A stretch of DNA of 64,000 nucleotides from Saccoglossus kowalevskii (lineage: Eukaryota > Hemichordata > Enteropneusta > Harrimaniidae), in assembly GCF_000003605.2 (NCBI RefSeq), contig NW_003112492.1, positions 78,378-142,377 of the forward strand, written 5' to 3'. Below, in pieces: positions 1-11,500 of this stretch. The notes under the pieces were generated by a model that was not told where the DNA came from, searched no databases, and saw nothing but the letters and a program-made list of their open reading frames with translations. A program made the translations under genes and the position numbers. Every line of letters begins with the position of its first letter. Position 1 is the stretch's first letter.

Positions 1-1700
1 CCGTGATCATTTGCTAGGAAGCAAATAGTGTTTGCTTTTATTTATAACTTTTTTTCACCAACTATATTAAAATAAATGCATGTTACATTAAATATACTGA
101 TTATTGTCTTTTGTCGTGTGAAAATACCCAATTTTTTGTTTGTTTGACTGTACTTTTTAACAATTCGTGACGCCTATTATAGAACCAAATTGAGGCCTTT
201 CACTTTTCCCTGACGCCCAAATTAGAGAGTGCACGGTATATGTAGGTTATTTGTGCGTTTCTTTGTGTATTTTGTCCTGTTAAGTTTTAAACAACCAGAG
301 GCGGCAGCAAGAAATTTTGCTCGGGTCTGCTCACCAAACTTACCAGGGGCGCTTCTTCTTAAAAATTTGAAATATAGACACTCTAAAAGCTATTTCCTGT
401 ATTTTGAGGGGCAAATTTTGCTGGCACGAAGGGTTTCAGCTTGGAGGTTTGAAGGGGCGACACCCCCAACATTTGTTCGAGGGACCGCCCTTCTACCCCC
501 CCCCCCCGTGCCACCGACACTGACACCCAATTGTTACATTTAGTGAGTATTTTAGGCAACCCTCTCAGTTGCATGAGAGTTATCTTCGAGTGAACATCGT
601 ATAGTTTCCTTCGTGATTTCCAAATTTCCATAGTCGTGTTCATAAACATATGAGTAAAAACATAAAGGCGTTCGTTAACTGCCATGGGCTAAATTGCGAA
701 GGTGTGGGTTTCAAATTCAGAATGCTCACACACTGTGACACTGTCTGCTAAAATGCCAATACTCAGAAATTTGGTATATACATATAAACACCAAATATCT
801 TTGAAAAGAAATTACTAGTATTTCTTGCAATATATTTTTCTCCCAGATATTTGAAAAACCTGAGTCAATCACAGGATGTGAAATCACATAGAAATATGAA
901 AGTATCAATAGAAATAATCACTACATACTTAAAAACTGTCAAAGGACGCTAACATAGATGTCATTATAAACAAATTACCATGCAATTATAGATACTCATC
1001 AACAAATTGACACCGGTTACAAACTTAATAATTTAGTGTGTCCTTTATTAGTGGTTAAACTGTACTTATTCTACTCTCAAAAACTTTTCTTGAATAATAT
1101 TCAAGACAAACAAGCAAATTTACAATATTTTCTATTTGAGACAGCTGCTTTTTAAAAAAAAATTCAACTCTTGGGTAATAATATCGTTACTCATAAATAA
1201 GTCTACTGTTGAGTATGTTTGCTTTCAGATGTTTTTGCTTGTTGGGGAGTTTCGCGATTTAGAGACGGAAAATGCCTGGGCTAAATCATTTGCTGAGGGA
1301 TGGCCGATCAGGTATGTGCACTCGATCTTGCAGCACATGGGCCTAAAGGCTTTGGCAATAAAAAAATGACTGCGCAAAAGTGGGTTCAAGGTCTTCACTT
1401 TTTGATAAAATAAGCACGGTTTTCTCCCTCGCTTCAAGCGAGTAATTCGAGCTCCCCCTCACTGGTAAACAATAGTTAAGTCCCGTACTTTGAACTACGA
1501 TTTGATTTGTGTTATTATTGCTGTAACCACAGGGAGCCCAGGAACTATAATCAACTGTACGCACTCCTATGAGCAGCGGGGGTGGGGGTGTCGGCTGGTA
1601 TTTGTTGTAAGAATAGACAAGGGATGAAGGCTCCAACCAGCTCATATTTTTTAAACTGGAAAAAACAGACGAACAGAATGAAAAATAAAATCTATAACAA
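1..1700. other. Intergenic DNA upstream of the AP3M inverted repeat
   Basis: No recognisable gene. About 290-540 is richer in G+C than its surroundings and carries a run of about 11 C, and looks like part of a dispersed repeat of unknown family. A short open stretch at 1229-1311 has splice-like borders on both sides but resembles no protein I know (see findings). Confidence 0.5.
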
Positions 1701-1701
1701 A

Positions 1702-2313
1702 TACCAGGTTGAAGATTATTAGTTGCTCTTTCAAATTTCGCCAAAGCCTTATCTATAGTTTACCTACACAAATTGACTCCATTTATGAATAATTAACGGT
1801 TTGCCCGAACGCACGGCCCAGTTGAAGGTGTGGCCTGTTCAGAATGCGTCAACAACCAATCATAAGACTGGTTACGAACCACATCGAGGATTAGACTCGG
1901 TTAGCCTCACTCAACTGGTTCGTAACCAATCTTGTGATTGGTTCTTGAAAAATGCTGTATCTCTCACCCCCTTGGTCATTGTCGCCGATTTTTCGTCGCC
2001 GGATTGATTGTCGTCCCAAATGTAGGTTCCCCGCGCACCTCTAAATAAAAATAACCCGTCTAACCGCTGGGCTAAATTAATGATATCGCTAAAAAAATAT
2101 GTGAGTGTATACATGGCGAAAGCCATATAGACTTGTCCCCCTTGCAAGTAACATCTATGATGGGCGGAGAAATATAGACTTGTCTGTTTGCCTAAAAACA
2201 ACAACAACAACAATATACATTATAAACATTGTAAACTCGTATTTCAACCTAAATTATTATATGGCATGTGGGGTGGCACTTATATTTTTGGCGAAACTGG
2301 CTTGAGTGGTATA
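1702..2313. repeat. Left arm of a ~0.6 kb inverted repeat
   Basis: This arm is the reverse complement of 5895-6563 over nearly its whole length, with scattered mismatches and small indels. It begins at ATACCAGGTTGAAG and ends at GCTTGAGTGGTATA. It contains a hairpin: 1854-1881 pairs with 1916-1943 (28 bp stems, about 34 nt loop), and both stems carry the AACCAAT/ATTGGTT pattern. The arm ends about 225 bp before the AP3M start codon. It codes for nothing recognisable. The arms may be two copies of one transposon family inserted in opposite orientation, or the ends of one larger element. Confidence 0.85.
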
Positions 2314-2438
2314 TTTCAAAAATGGCTAGTCCAGGTTTACTCATGTGATCCCATCTTGTACAGAAATATATGTCGTTGTTGTTCGCATTGAAAAAACAAA
2401 ATAAATACGTTTTTGGCCGATAGAGGTCGTGCAAGGTT

Positions 2439-2470
2439 ATCGCGCATGCCCTGTGTACATTTCCGGTTTT
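2439..2470 (+). promoter_or_regulatory. Probable AP3M core promoter sites (NRF1-like and ETS-like)
   Basis: About 70-100 bp upstream of the AP3M start codon are CGCGCATGCC, close to the NRF1 site, and TTTCCGG, an ETS-type core. No TATA box is evident. This combination is usual for broadly expressed housekeeping genes, which suits an AP-3 subunit. The transcription start itself cannot be placed from sequence. Confidence 0.35.
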
Positions 2471-2537
2471 AGCTGGCAATCGGTGAAAGTCAGCGTAATA
2501 TTGTAATATTAGATGCCTGAAATTGGTATATAGAATC

Positions 2538-5500
2538 ATGATTAATAGCTTATTTATTATAAATAATTCGGGGTAAGTAAATGAAATATATTATTATCGG
2601 TTTCCAGTAAATAAATATGGTGTTATTGGCTGGTATGTGTTCTCCTTACGGATGTTTTGTGGGCGTCGATCGCCGCTGTTTCAATCATTCTCTATTTCAC
2701 AGATTAATCACTTCCTGATTTTCACGAAAAAAATAGCTTAGTTACAAGTACATCATTTACAGTTTCATATCCTGTCATTATTTATTTTTTCACATGATAT
2801 CGGCAAGCCCCCACCACTCCCGAAAATGGGTAGTTGCCGAGATTTACACAGTACCAGCTGTTGTTCATTGTATTTGTAAGTTTTCGTTTGCTTTTTCTGG
2901 ACTGGGAACTAAAGAAAATGTCGAAATCGATAATCACATTAGCCGACTATATATTATCATGTTAACAAACAGAGTAGACTAGGAGTGTATGTAGTGTTGT
3001 CTAGTTGAGCAATAAATGACCAAAACATTGTCACTGAGTTTCGTCGTTGGTTATATGAGAGAATTGTCCGCAGATAAAGTACCTTCGCTGCAGTTTTGAA
3101 ACGTAACTTTATTTTTTTACATTTCTTTTAAAATTGTCTGTTAACAGTCCAAGCTAATATGTATGTTTTATTAGGATGACATCCATCCATTGTATCTCAG
3201 GCCACTGTAAAATTGAGTAAAATTATTGTTGATTAAATTAAATTATTATTTTATCTTTTTTAACTTGGCCTATCGTTACTGTGCTTTGTCCTGGTAGCTG
3301 TTGGTTCTATCTTACCCCATATATTAGGCCTTCATGAGCCAGGGTTTGAGTCTGTATTTTATTACATTATCACAATGACGCATGCTAGTGGATTACTTTA
3401 TTTGCTGGAATGTTATATACTTATGTTTGTGTACGCTTAATTTTTACTTCTAGGAATTTTTTCACAATATGATGATTTTATGGCATTTGTTAAAACAAAA
3501 TTTGTCACTATCATGGAGAAATGTTCACTACTACAAAATTTAGTGATTTTCACTGATTTGCAAATTTGTCGTTTTCGAAATCAAAGTGGTTTATGTTGAA
3601 AAAAACATAACGTCAGTAAGCTGCTACCTACAGTAGTTTACATGTACATATGCATTTCCTATTGCTGTATTTGATCTGTTAGAATCACACAAAATCGAAA
3701 AATAGTATTGATTGTATGATGAGTCATTAAATGTTGTAATATTTGCTAAACTTACAGGGGTTTCCCAAATAGAAGGCGACTACAGGCAGTCATCAATATA
3801 GTCTCATTAGCCACCTACCTTCAAGTTCTCATATACTATGTGTAAAATAATATGAGTTGGAATCCTACTTAATTGAGCCTTCTAATCAAAATTTCAGGGA
3901 AAATCTTAATTAACCAGAGATGTAGATAATTATTTTGATTGATGGTTACACTAAGAAAGCTGGTGACAAGTTTTGTAAATTGTTTTGTAAATCCTATATA
4001 TATTGGTATGTTTGTAGCTGGGCACAGTTAGTGTATAGTCTGGTGTTTTGACCAAGTAGTGTAAAATACTTAATTTTTACTATTTTCGCTGAAGGAATGA
4101 TTCAGTAAAAATAAAATCCGGCCAATTTGCAAACTCGCTAGCGAATTGGCTAACTGCTTGGGTTTTGACTAAACGGTTGGCAATCGAATCTCTCTGACGC
4201 CGTCCTATGGTCACGCCCACTCTGAATGAATCTATATAACAGTATTGAACGGTTGGCATGCTTTAGTTGGATGGTGATTTCGCTTTTAAATATACCAGGG
4301 AAAGTGTTCTATTTTCTTCGTGTAATGAGTTGTTCGTATACAAGGGATTGTCCCCACAAAAACTATGAATGAATTCAATTTTATTAGCGGTTGGTTTAAT
4401 GTTACCCCAACTGGATGTGAAAATTTATTTTCTCCCTGATTTATAGGAAACTGCTTCTCAACTTGTCTCTTTACTTAGTTTCAATCAGTGTTCAAGATGG
4501 CTACCCCATATAGTAAATATCGGTGGAGTAATCGCATTTATCATATTATCACTTGTATGCCAGCTGACTGTGGCCATTCTCAGGCCTCGCAAAGCAAACC
4601 ATTCAGGGGAGTCCAGACATGTACCAGGCTATGTAAAAGCATACTATGTTTCTCTAATGTGATATAGACTCGCTCAGAGTGGATGCGGCCACATGTCAGC
4701 ACCAGCGAGATTCAAAAGCCAACTGTTTAGTCAAAACCCAAGCAGTTAGCCAATTCGCTAGCGAGTTTGCAAATTGGCTGCCCCAATACTTCTGAGACTT
4801 GCTGTAATGTGCCCATAAAGCACAGGTACTGAAAAACAAGCGTCATCACAAACAAATGCTGTGGGGAATGTTGACAAACATTTTGATTTGTTAAGAAGGC
4901 TGAATTAAAATCATTGAATGCAGAGTCTTGAATTAACGGACTTTATGAAATTTTCAGATTCTGAAACTCAATCACAATCAAATCCATGGAAATGCTCAAT
5001 AATATTCAGCTATTTGCAAAAAACTGACCCTGGTGAATAACTTTATTAATTGCTCCTTTATGCCACATACAACATATGTCAAAGCTACAAACAAAATATA
5101 TACGATAATGAAACTTTAAAATACGAACATCTAATATACTCAGCTGTAATTTATAAGCACATACATTTACTAACAAAGCAACTACAGTAGTTAATGTCAG
5201 TGTGTTTGCTGAATATCTACATGTAAGCCCAGAGCAGACAATTTGAACATTTTTTAGGGCTGCTCAAGGTGTTCTTAAACTCTGTATCATTATAGTTCTT
5301 AAAGTGAAATTCAATTGTAAAAAATAACTGAAATTCCACACTCCTATTTTGTATGTATTTTTAGATACTGTGATTTATTCCATAAACTTTCGTATTGCAT
5401 TCCACATCAGTGCAGGTCATAAACAAGGTGACGTCCAATTCCAAGACATGTGACTGAATGAGAGAAATTCAGGATATGGGGTATCTAAGCAACCACTTTC

Positions 5501-8500
5501 ATGACCTCCATGATCTCTAAGTTCTTCCAGTATTTATCTCATTGGTTTTTATCACAAATATTTAATTGTCATCATTTTATCTTGTCCACATATAGGGATA
5601 TTTTTATGGAAAAACACTGGAAGAGTGTCATTAATAAATCAGTATGTGATTATTTCTTTGAAGCCCAAGAAAAAGTAAGTTACTGATATTATATTATATT
5701 ATATTTCTCAGTCTTTGAAATGTCTTTTATCACTTTTTTCAGTAATTTAAGTTTTTTTTTGTGTTTATTTTTTGTGATTATTACCGATACATGTTTTACC
5801 AAGTAAAAGAGCTTCTCATTGAATCTGTCACAGTCTGGAAGTCATATCAGTAGTTACTCCATTATAAAGATTGAATGATGTAACACTCAGATTTTATACC
5901 ACTCAAGCCAGTTTCGCCAAAAATATAAGTGCCACCCCACATGCCATATAATAATTTAGGTTGAAATACAAGTTTACAATGTTTATAATTTATGTTGTTG
6001 TTGTTGTTTTTAGGCAAACAGACAAGTCTATATTTCTCCGCCCATCATAGATGTTACTTGCAAGGGAACCCTTGCAAGAATGACAAGTCTATTGTTTGTC
6101 AGAGTATACCCGGCTTTCGCCATGTATACACTCACATATTTTTTTTAGCGATATCATTAATTTAGCCCAGCGGTTAGACGGGTTATTTTTATTTAGAGGT
6201 GCGCGGGGAACCTACATTTGGAACGACAATCAATCCGGCGACAAAAAATCGGCGACAATAACCAAGGGGGTGAGAGATGCAGCATTTTTCAAGAACCAAT
6301 CACAAGACTGGTTAAGAACCAGTTGAGTGAGGCTAACCGAGTCGTAACCTTGATGTGGTTCGTAACCAGTCTTATGATTGGTTGTTGACGCATTCTGAAC
6401 AGGCCACACCTTCAACTGTGCCGTGCGTTCGGGCCAACTGTTAATTATTCATAAATGGCGTCAATTTGTGTAGTTTTCTTGATTTATTCCACAGATGTAG
6501 GTAAAATATATGTAAGGCTTTGACAAAATTTGAAAGAGCAACTAATAATCTTCAACCTGGTATTTTTTTTCCATTCTGGTATTTTATTTCACCTGTGTTA
6601 TATATTCATATGTTGTTTACAGGCTGCCTCTCCAGATGATGTGCCACCCGTTATCAACACACCTCATCACTACCTTATAAGTATCTATAGAAACCAGCTT
6701 TATTTTGTTGCTGTCGTGACAACCGAAGGTACAAACATTATCAGGTTATTACATGAATATTACAGTGCACGCACAAGGAATGGGGCAGTATGGTAATCAT
6801 ATTAACAAACACATAGCAACAATACTGCTGTTAGATTTCATCTTAAATATTCATAAATACACAACATGCCACAAACTGAATATCACATTCCATCCCAACT
6901 ATGACTTCAACTTGAATGTATGCCAGTTTTGTATGCCAGTCTTGTATCTAGTGTGAATAAAAACATGTTGTGGCACTGACAAATAAAAATTATGTTTATT
7001 GGTGAAACAAAACAAAGGTCTCCTTTCCCGGTTGTCATGAGTCTTTTTTTATTTTCTGCTTTTGGGGGGGAAATATATTTTCATGTGTTTGCTTCTGTAG
7101 CAAATACTCCAAAGGTCGCTGTCTTAAATTGTAGGTGAATTGCACTTTATGGTATATGTAAATAAGTTTTCATAAGTTTGCAGTTATTAGAATCACTTTG
7201 TATATCATGGATTATTTTTCAGTTCCTCCACTGTTCGTTATTGAGTTTCTACATCGAGTTGTGGAGACATTTGAAGATTACTTCTCAGAATGCAATGAAA
7301 CTATAATCAAGGATAATTTTGTCATTGTTTATGAGGTGAGATGTTTAACTTTCTAGAATCTGACTGGTGTTAAATTAATTTTTGCATCGCTTGGATCTGA
7401 GGGCTGTTTTGTGCGATGATGAATTATTATTGGCATTATGACAATGTAATGTACATGCACTTCTACAAGTGTGAATATTCTATAAACATAGAGATCACAC
7501 TAGCTTGATGGCAACATGTCAAAACAGTTTGTGTCTTTGAACATAAACATCTACTGTAAACTCTGTATTAGAAGCATCGGCTTCTATTAAAATGGTACAA
7601 TGCAACAGAGGGATGCAGCTTCTATTAGTGACCTTTACACATACGCGTAATTGTGATTTTTTCGTTCTCAATTGTTCAGAAAAAATGGGTGCGATTTCTA
7701 TTAGGGATGCCGCTTCTAATATAGATTTTACAGGATACATTTATGCACAAGGCATGATTAAAGATGTGTTAAGCAAATATACAAATCATCACCTTGTTTT
7801 AGTATCAAAACAACGACATGCAAAAGAAATTCCACAGTATAAATACCATAAAAAATAACTTGGACAATATGACTCAGTTACCAGTACCATAGGACAAAGT
7901 CAGTGTAATAACTTGCATGTTTTAAACAACATAATTTACCGTCATACATTAATGAAATCAAACAACTAATTGTTATATATCGCCAATGCGTACGTTTTGA
8001 AAACACAAATCAAAGCTGACTTTGTTGTGTTCTATAACTAGAAATGTATTACAAGGGGTAGTTGTACTTTGTGTTAGTTAACATGCTCCTGATTTGAATT
8101 TGATAAAGACATTCGTATATATTAAAATGTGCCCGAAAAGCCTGTACAGATGCCTTTAATTTCATGTGTCAGTGCGATTCTGTGTGCATTTAATGATTTT
8201 CCAAAACATATTTTTTTGCAATATTTCAATAATTGTTTTGTCATAAATGTATATTTTTGTGCTTGAAAGTTTTCTACAAGACCATGTGATAACGTTGTCC
8301 AGTCTTCAAAATGGAGCTCTCTGCTAGTTCTGTCAACAAATATTGATATATTGTTACTCTGTTTTACTTTCATAGCTACTTGAAGAGATGCTAGACAATG
8401 GTTTCCCATTGGCAACAGAATCTAACATCTTAAAAGAACTTATCCGACCACCTAATATTATCCGCACAGTTGTTAACTCAGTCATAGGTGGCACAAAGTA

Positions 8501-11500
8501 AGTTTCTACGTGACTGTGACTCAAATCTCAAATAAATTCTCAGCTAGAATCTCCTTCAAGGTCGTCCAATACAAAACATGTCTCAAAAAAAACCTTCAAA
8601 TTATTGAATGCCCCGTTTAGATGTTTTAGGTCACCTTTTAAAAATTAATTTTGAATAGATTTGTTGTTATTTCTTCTCTACAAATATGAATCAAAACCTG
8701 TAGACAATACGTAAAGCTGATTATCTGGTCAAAAACAATACAGACAAAAAATGTGAGAAAAAATAAAACTGATCAAAGAGTGACAAAAGTTTACTTTAAC
8801 GTTCGAAGGGAGAGATGTATGATGACACTGTGTAGCATTTATTGTGATTTTAAAATCTATTATATTATCATTAGAGCTGATCTAATAATAAAATGCTATG
8901 ACAAACAGGTCAAATATGAACAATGTGTGAAGACTAGATGATAACAATTTCAGTGACCATTTTTCTTCCATTTATGTTACCAATATTTTTTTCTACGTTC
9001 ATGTGATGTTAATTTCGTTCTTGTAGCGTGAGTGATCAGCTTCCCACGGGCCAGCTGTCTAATGTACCATGGAGGCGCAGTGGTGTGAAATATACAAATA
9101 ACGAGGCTTATTTCGATGTTATTGAGGAAGTAGATGCCATCATTGACAAATCGGTAAGATTGAAGAGATATAAGCTTCATTTGTAATAATAGTGAGTTTA
9201 ATACTGTGAACATTGTAGCATTTTACAACATGTGTGTTCATTTGGTTTAGCTAACCTCATTTAGTCTTAGTATTACATTCATTGAAAAAAATTCCACTAA
9301 ACGCAATCGCTACACTGCAGAGTCATTTTGTGTTAATAAATACATGTACTGGGGTACCATAATACATTTCACTTATTTGCATATCTGTTGTAACAAATGC
9401 TTATCAAATACTCATGTCATGTAATACATAATAATTAGTTGTTTATAAACACTATAGACAGTTTGCAAACACTAGATATCCCAACTATTGCCATTGAATG
9501 TACTCAATAAACCCCCAGTGAATACTGGTAGACACTTTAATGATAGAATCTATTGGTTTCTTTTACAGAGCAGTGAATTTAAAACCTACCCCAGTGGTAG
9601 ATATCTCCCTTACATCAGATCCGCTAAAATTAAACACAGTGAATATTTTTCCCGATATAGTACTGGTAGATGTATTAGATGACTCTTGTATTGAAATTTG
9701 GTGTATTTACTAAAAACTGTTGATATGTCACGTTTATTTACTGATATTGTCTTCTTTTGTTTCAGGGTTCACTGGTGTTTGCTGAGATACAAGGCTACAT
9801 TGATTGCTGTATTAAATTGTCTGGAATGCCTGATTTGACGATGTCTTTTATGAATCATCGCTTGTTGGATGATGTCAGTTTTCATCCCTGTGTTAGATAC
9901 AAGAGATGGGAGGTAGGCATGGGAACAATGTATTATAGTGTTGTCATGGTTATGATCAGTAATTTATAGTCAACGCATCATTGGGGGAAAACCTTGTCTA
10001 CAGATCACATGTTATTGTGTTTGAACTGGGCCTAGTTGACACAAAGATAGCTATGTGATAGAAAGATGTTCTCGCAAGCAAGTCAGTTATTCTCAACTTG
10101 TAGTATGGTCTCTATGTTGTACATGTATATATAGTTTATTTGTTTCATTTCATTTCAGTCTGAGCGTATTATATCGTTTGTACCACCAGATGGTAATTTT
10201 CGATTGACGTCATATCATATCGGTTCACAAAGGTGAGAAACTTGATTAGTGGATCTTAAATTCTACTGCATGTGTTCTTTTTATATTCTAATAGCATTTG
10301 TTCAATTACAAGATTTTACTGAAAATAAGACTGATGTAACCATGTAATGTTATTTAACACATGCAACACATCAACCCCCTCTTTTAAACCCCTTATTATG
10401 TTGTGGGTATTCAGTAAGTGAATTCCCAGGAAATTTATTGCTAAATCAAAACGTTGCTAAATATTTATTTATAAATAATCATGAAATACATATGTCACTA
10501 TTTCAGTGTCTGTTGACATTAATATTTGTCAGATAATTTTAATTGCATCAATTTATGCCATTTGTGAATTACATTACATTGCACAACAGGTTCTATTGAA
10601 TAATTGAATAAATGCAAACACATGCTACTATGGAAACAAATATCTTATGATTATTAAACCTTGTAGTTTGAAAATGCCTCCCTGTGGCAGCCATTTTGAA
10701 TCAAGATTATGTGACTTCAACTCTTATATGGGAGCCCCAGTTCTTTATATGGAACCCCCAATTCCTCATATGGGAGCCCCAATTTTTTTACCATTGGAAA
10801 AGAATCCAACTAAATTTCAAAACATCCTACAATAAAGAAAAATAAAGAAAATAATGAATAAAATCTGAACAATAATTTCTGTAAATATTTTTTCCAAATG
10901 CTGATAATCTCTACGTTTTCTACATTGTTTTCAATTGCAGCATGGTTGCCATACCAATTTATGTCAGACCACAGATGTCGTTCAAAGACAGTGGTGGTAG
11001 GTTTGACCTGACTGTGGGACCAAAACAAACTATGGGAAAAACAGTAAGTCTTCATATCTGGAGATATACAATTCTTAGAATCTTGTCTCCACAAATGTAC
11101 ATTCACTATGATTTGTTTTCCGAACATTATTCGTTACTATCGATATGATTTATTTGATCTCTTTAAGTAGACTGCGATAAAAATTTAAGAAATAGCCAAA
11201 AAAAAACAACATCTTATAGCTGCCCAGTTTTGGAATGTGACTTATTTAAAATTAGATGGAATTTTTGACTGGTAACATTTTTAAAAAAAACAACCCAAAA
11301 TTTAAGAGAATGGAAAATATTAGGCATTGTGAAAAATAAATGGAGTGGTAAGGTATTTTTTTTTGGCTAATATATTCCCATAGATTTTGAAAGTTTAATC
11401 GATTCGTCAACAGAGGGCGCTGTGCAGTGGTGAATTAAGACTGCATGCTGACAAGATGCATAATTTTTTATAACCTTATTGTACTAGTCAGGGGCAATAT

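Noticed and set aside
5510-5595. ATG at 5510 as AP3M start
   Set aside because: An in-frame stop and a splice acceptor (ATATAG) lie before exon 2. The true N-terminus is the small exon at 2538.
6096-6326. Similar open frames in both inverted repeat arms (LRLDGLFLFRGARGTY-like)
   Set aside because: They match each other only because the arms are copies. No family resemblance, no further exons, and the frame covers the hairpin.
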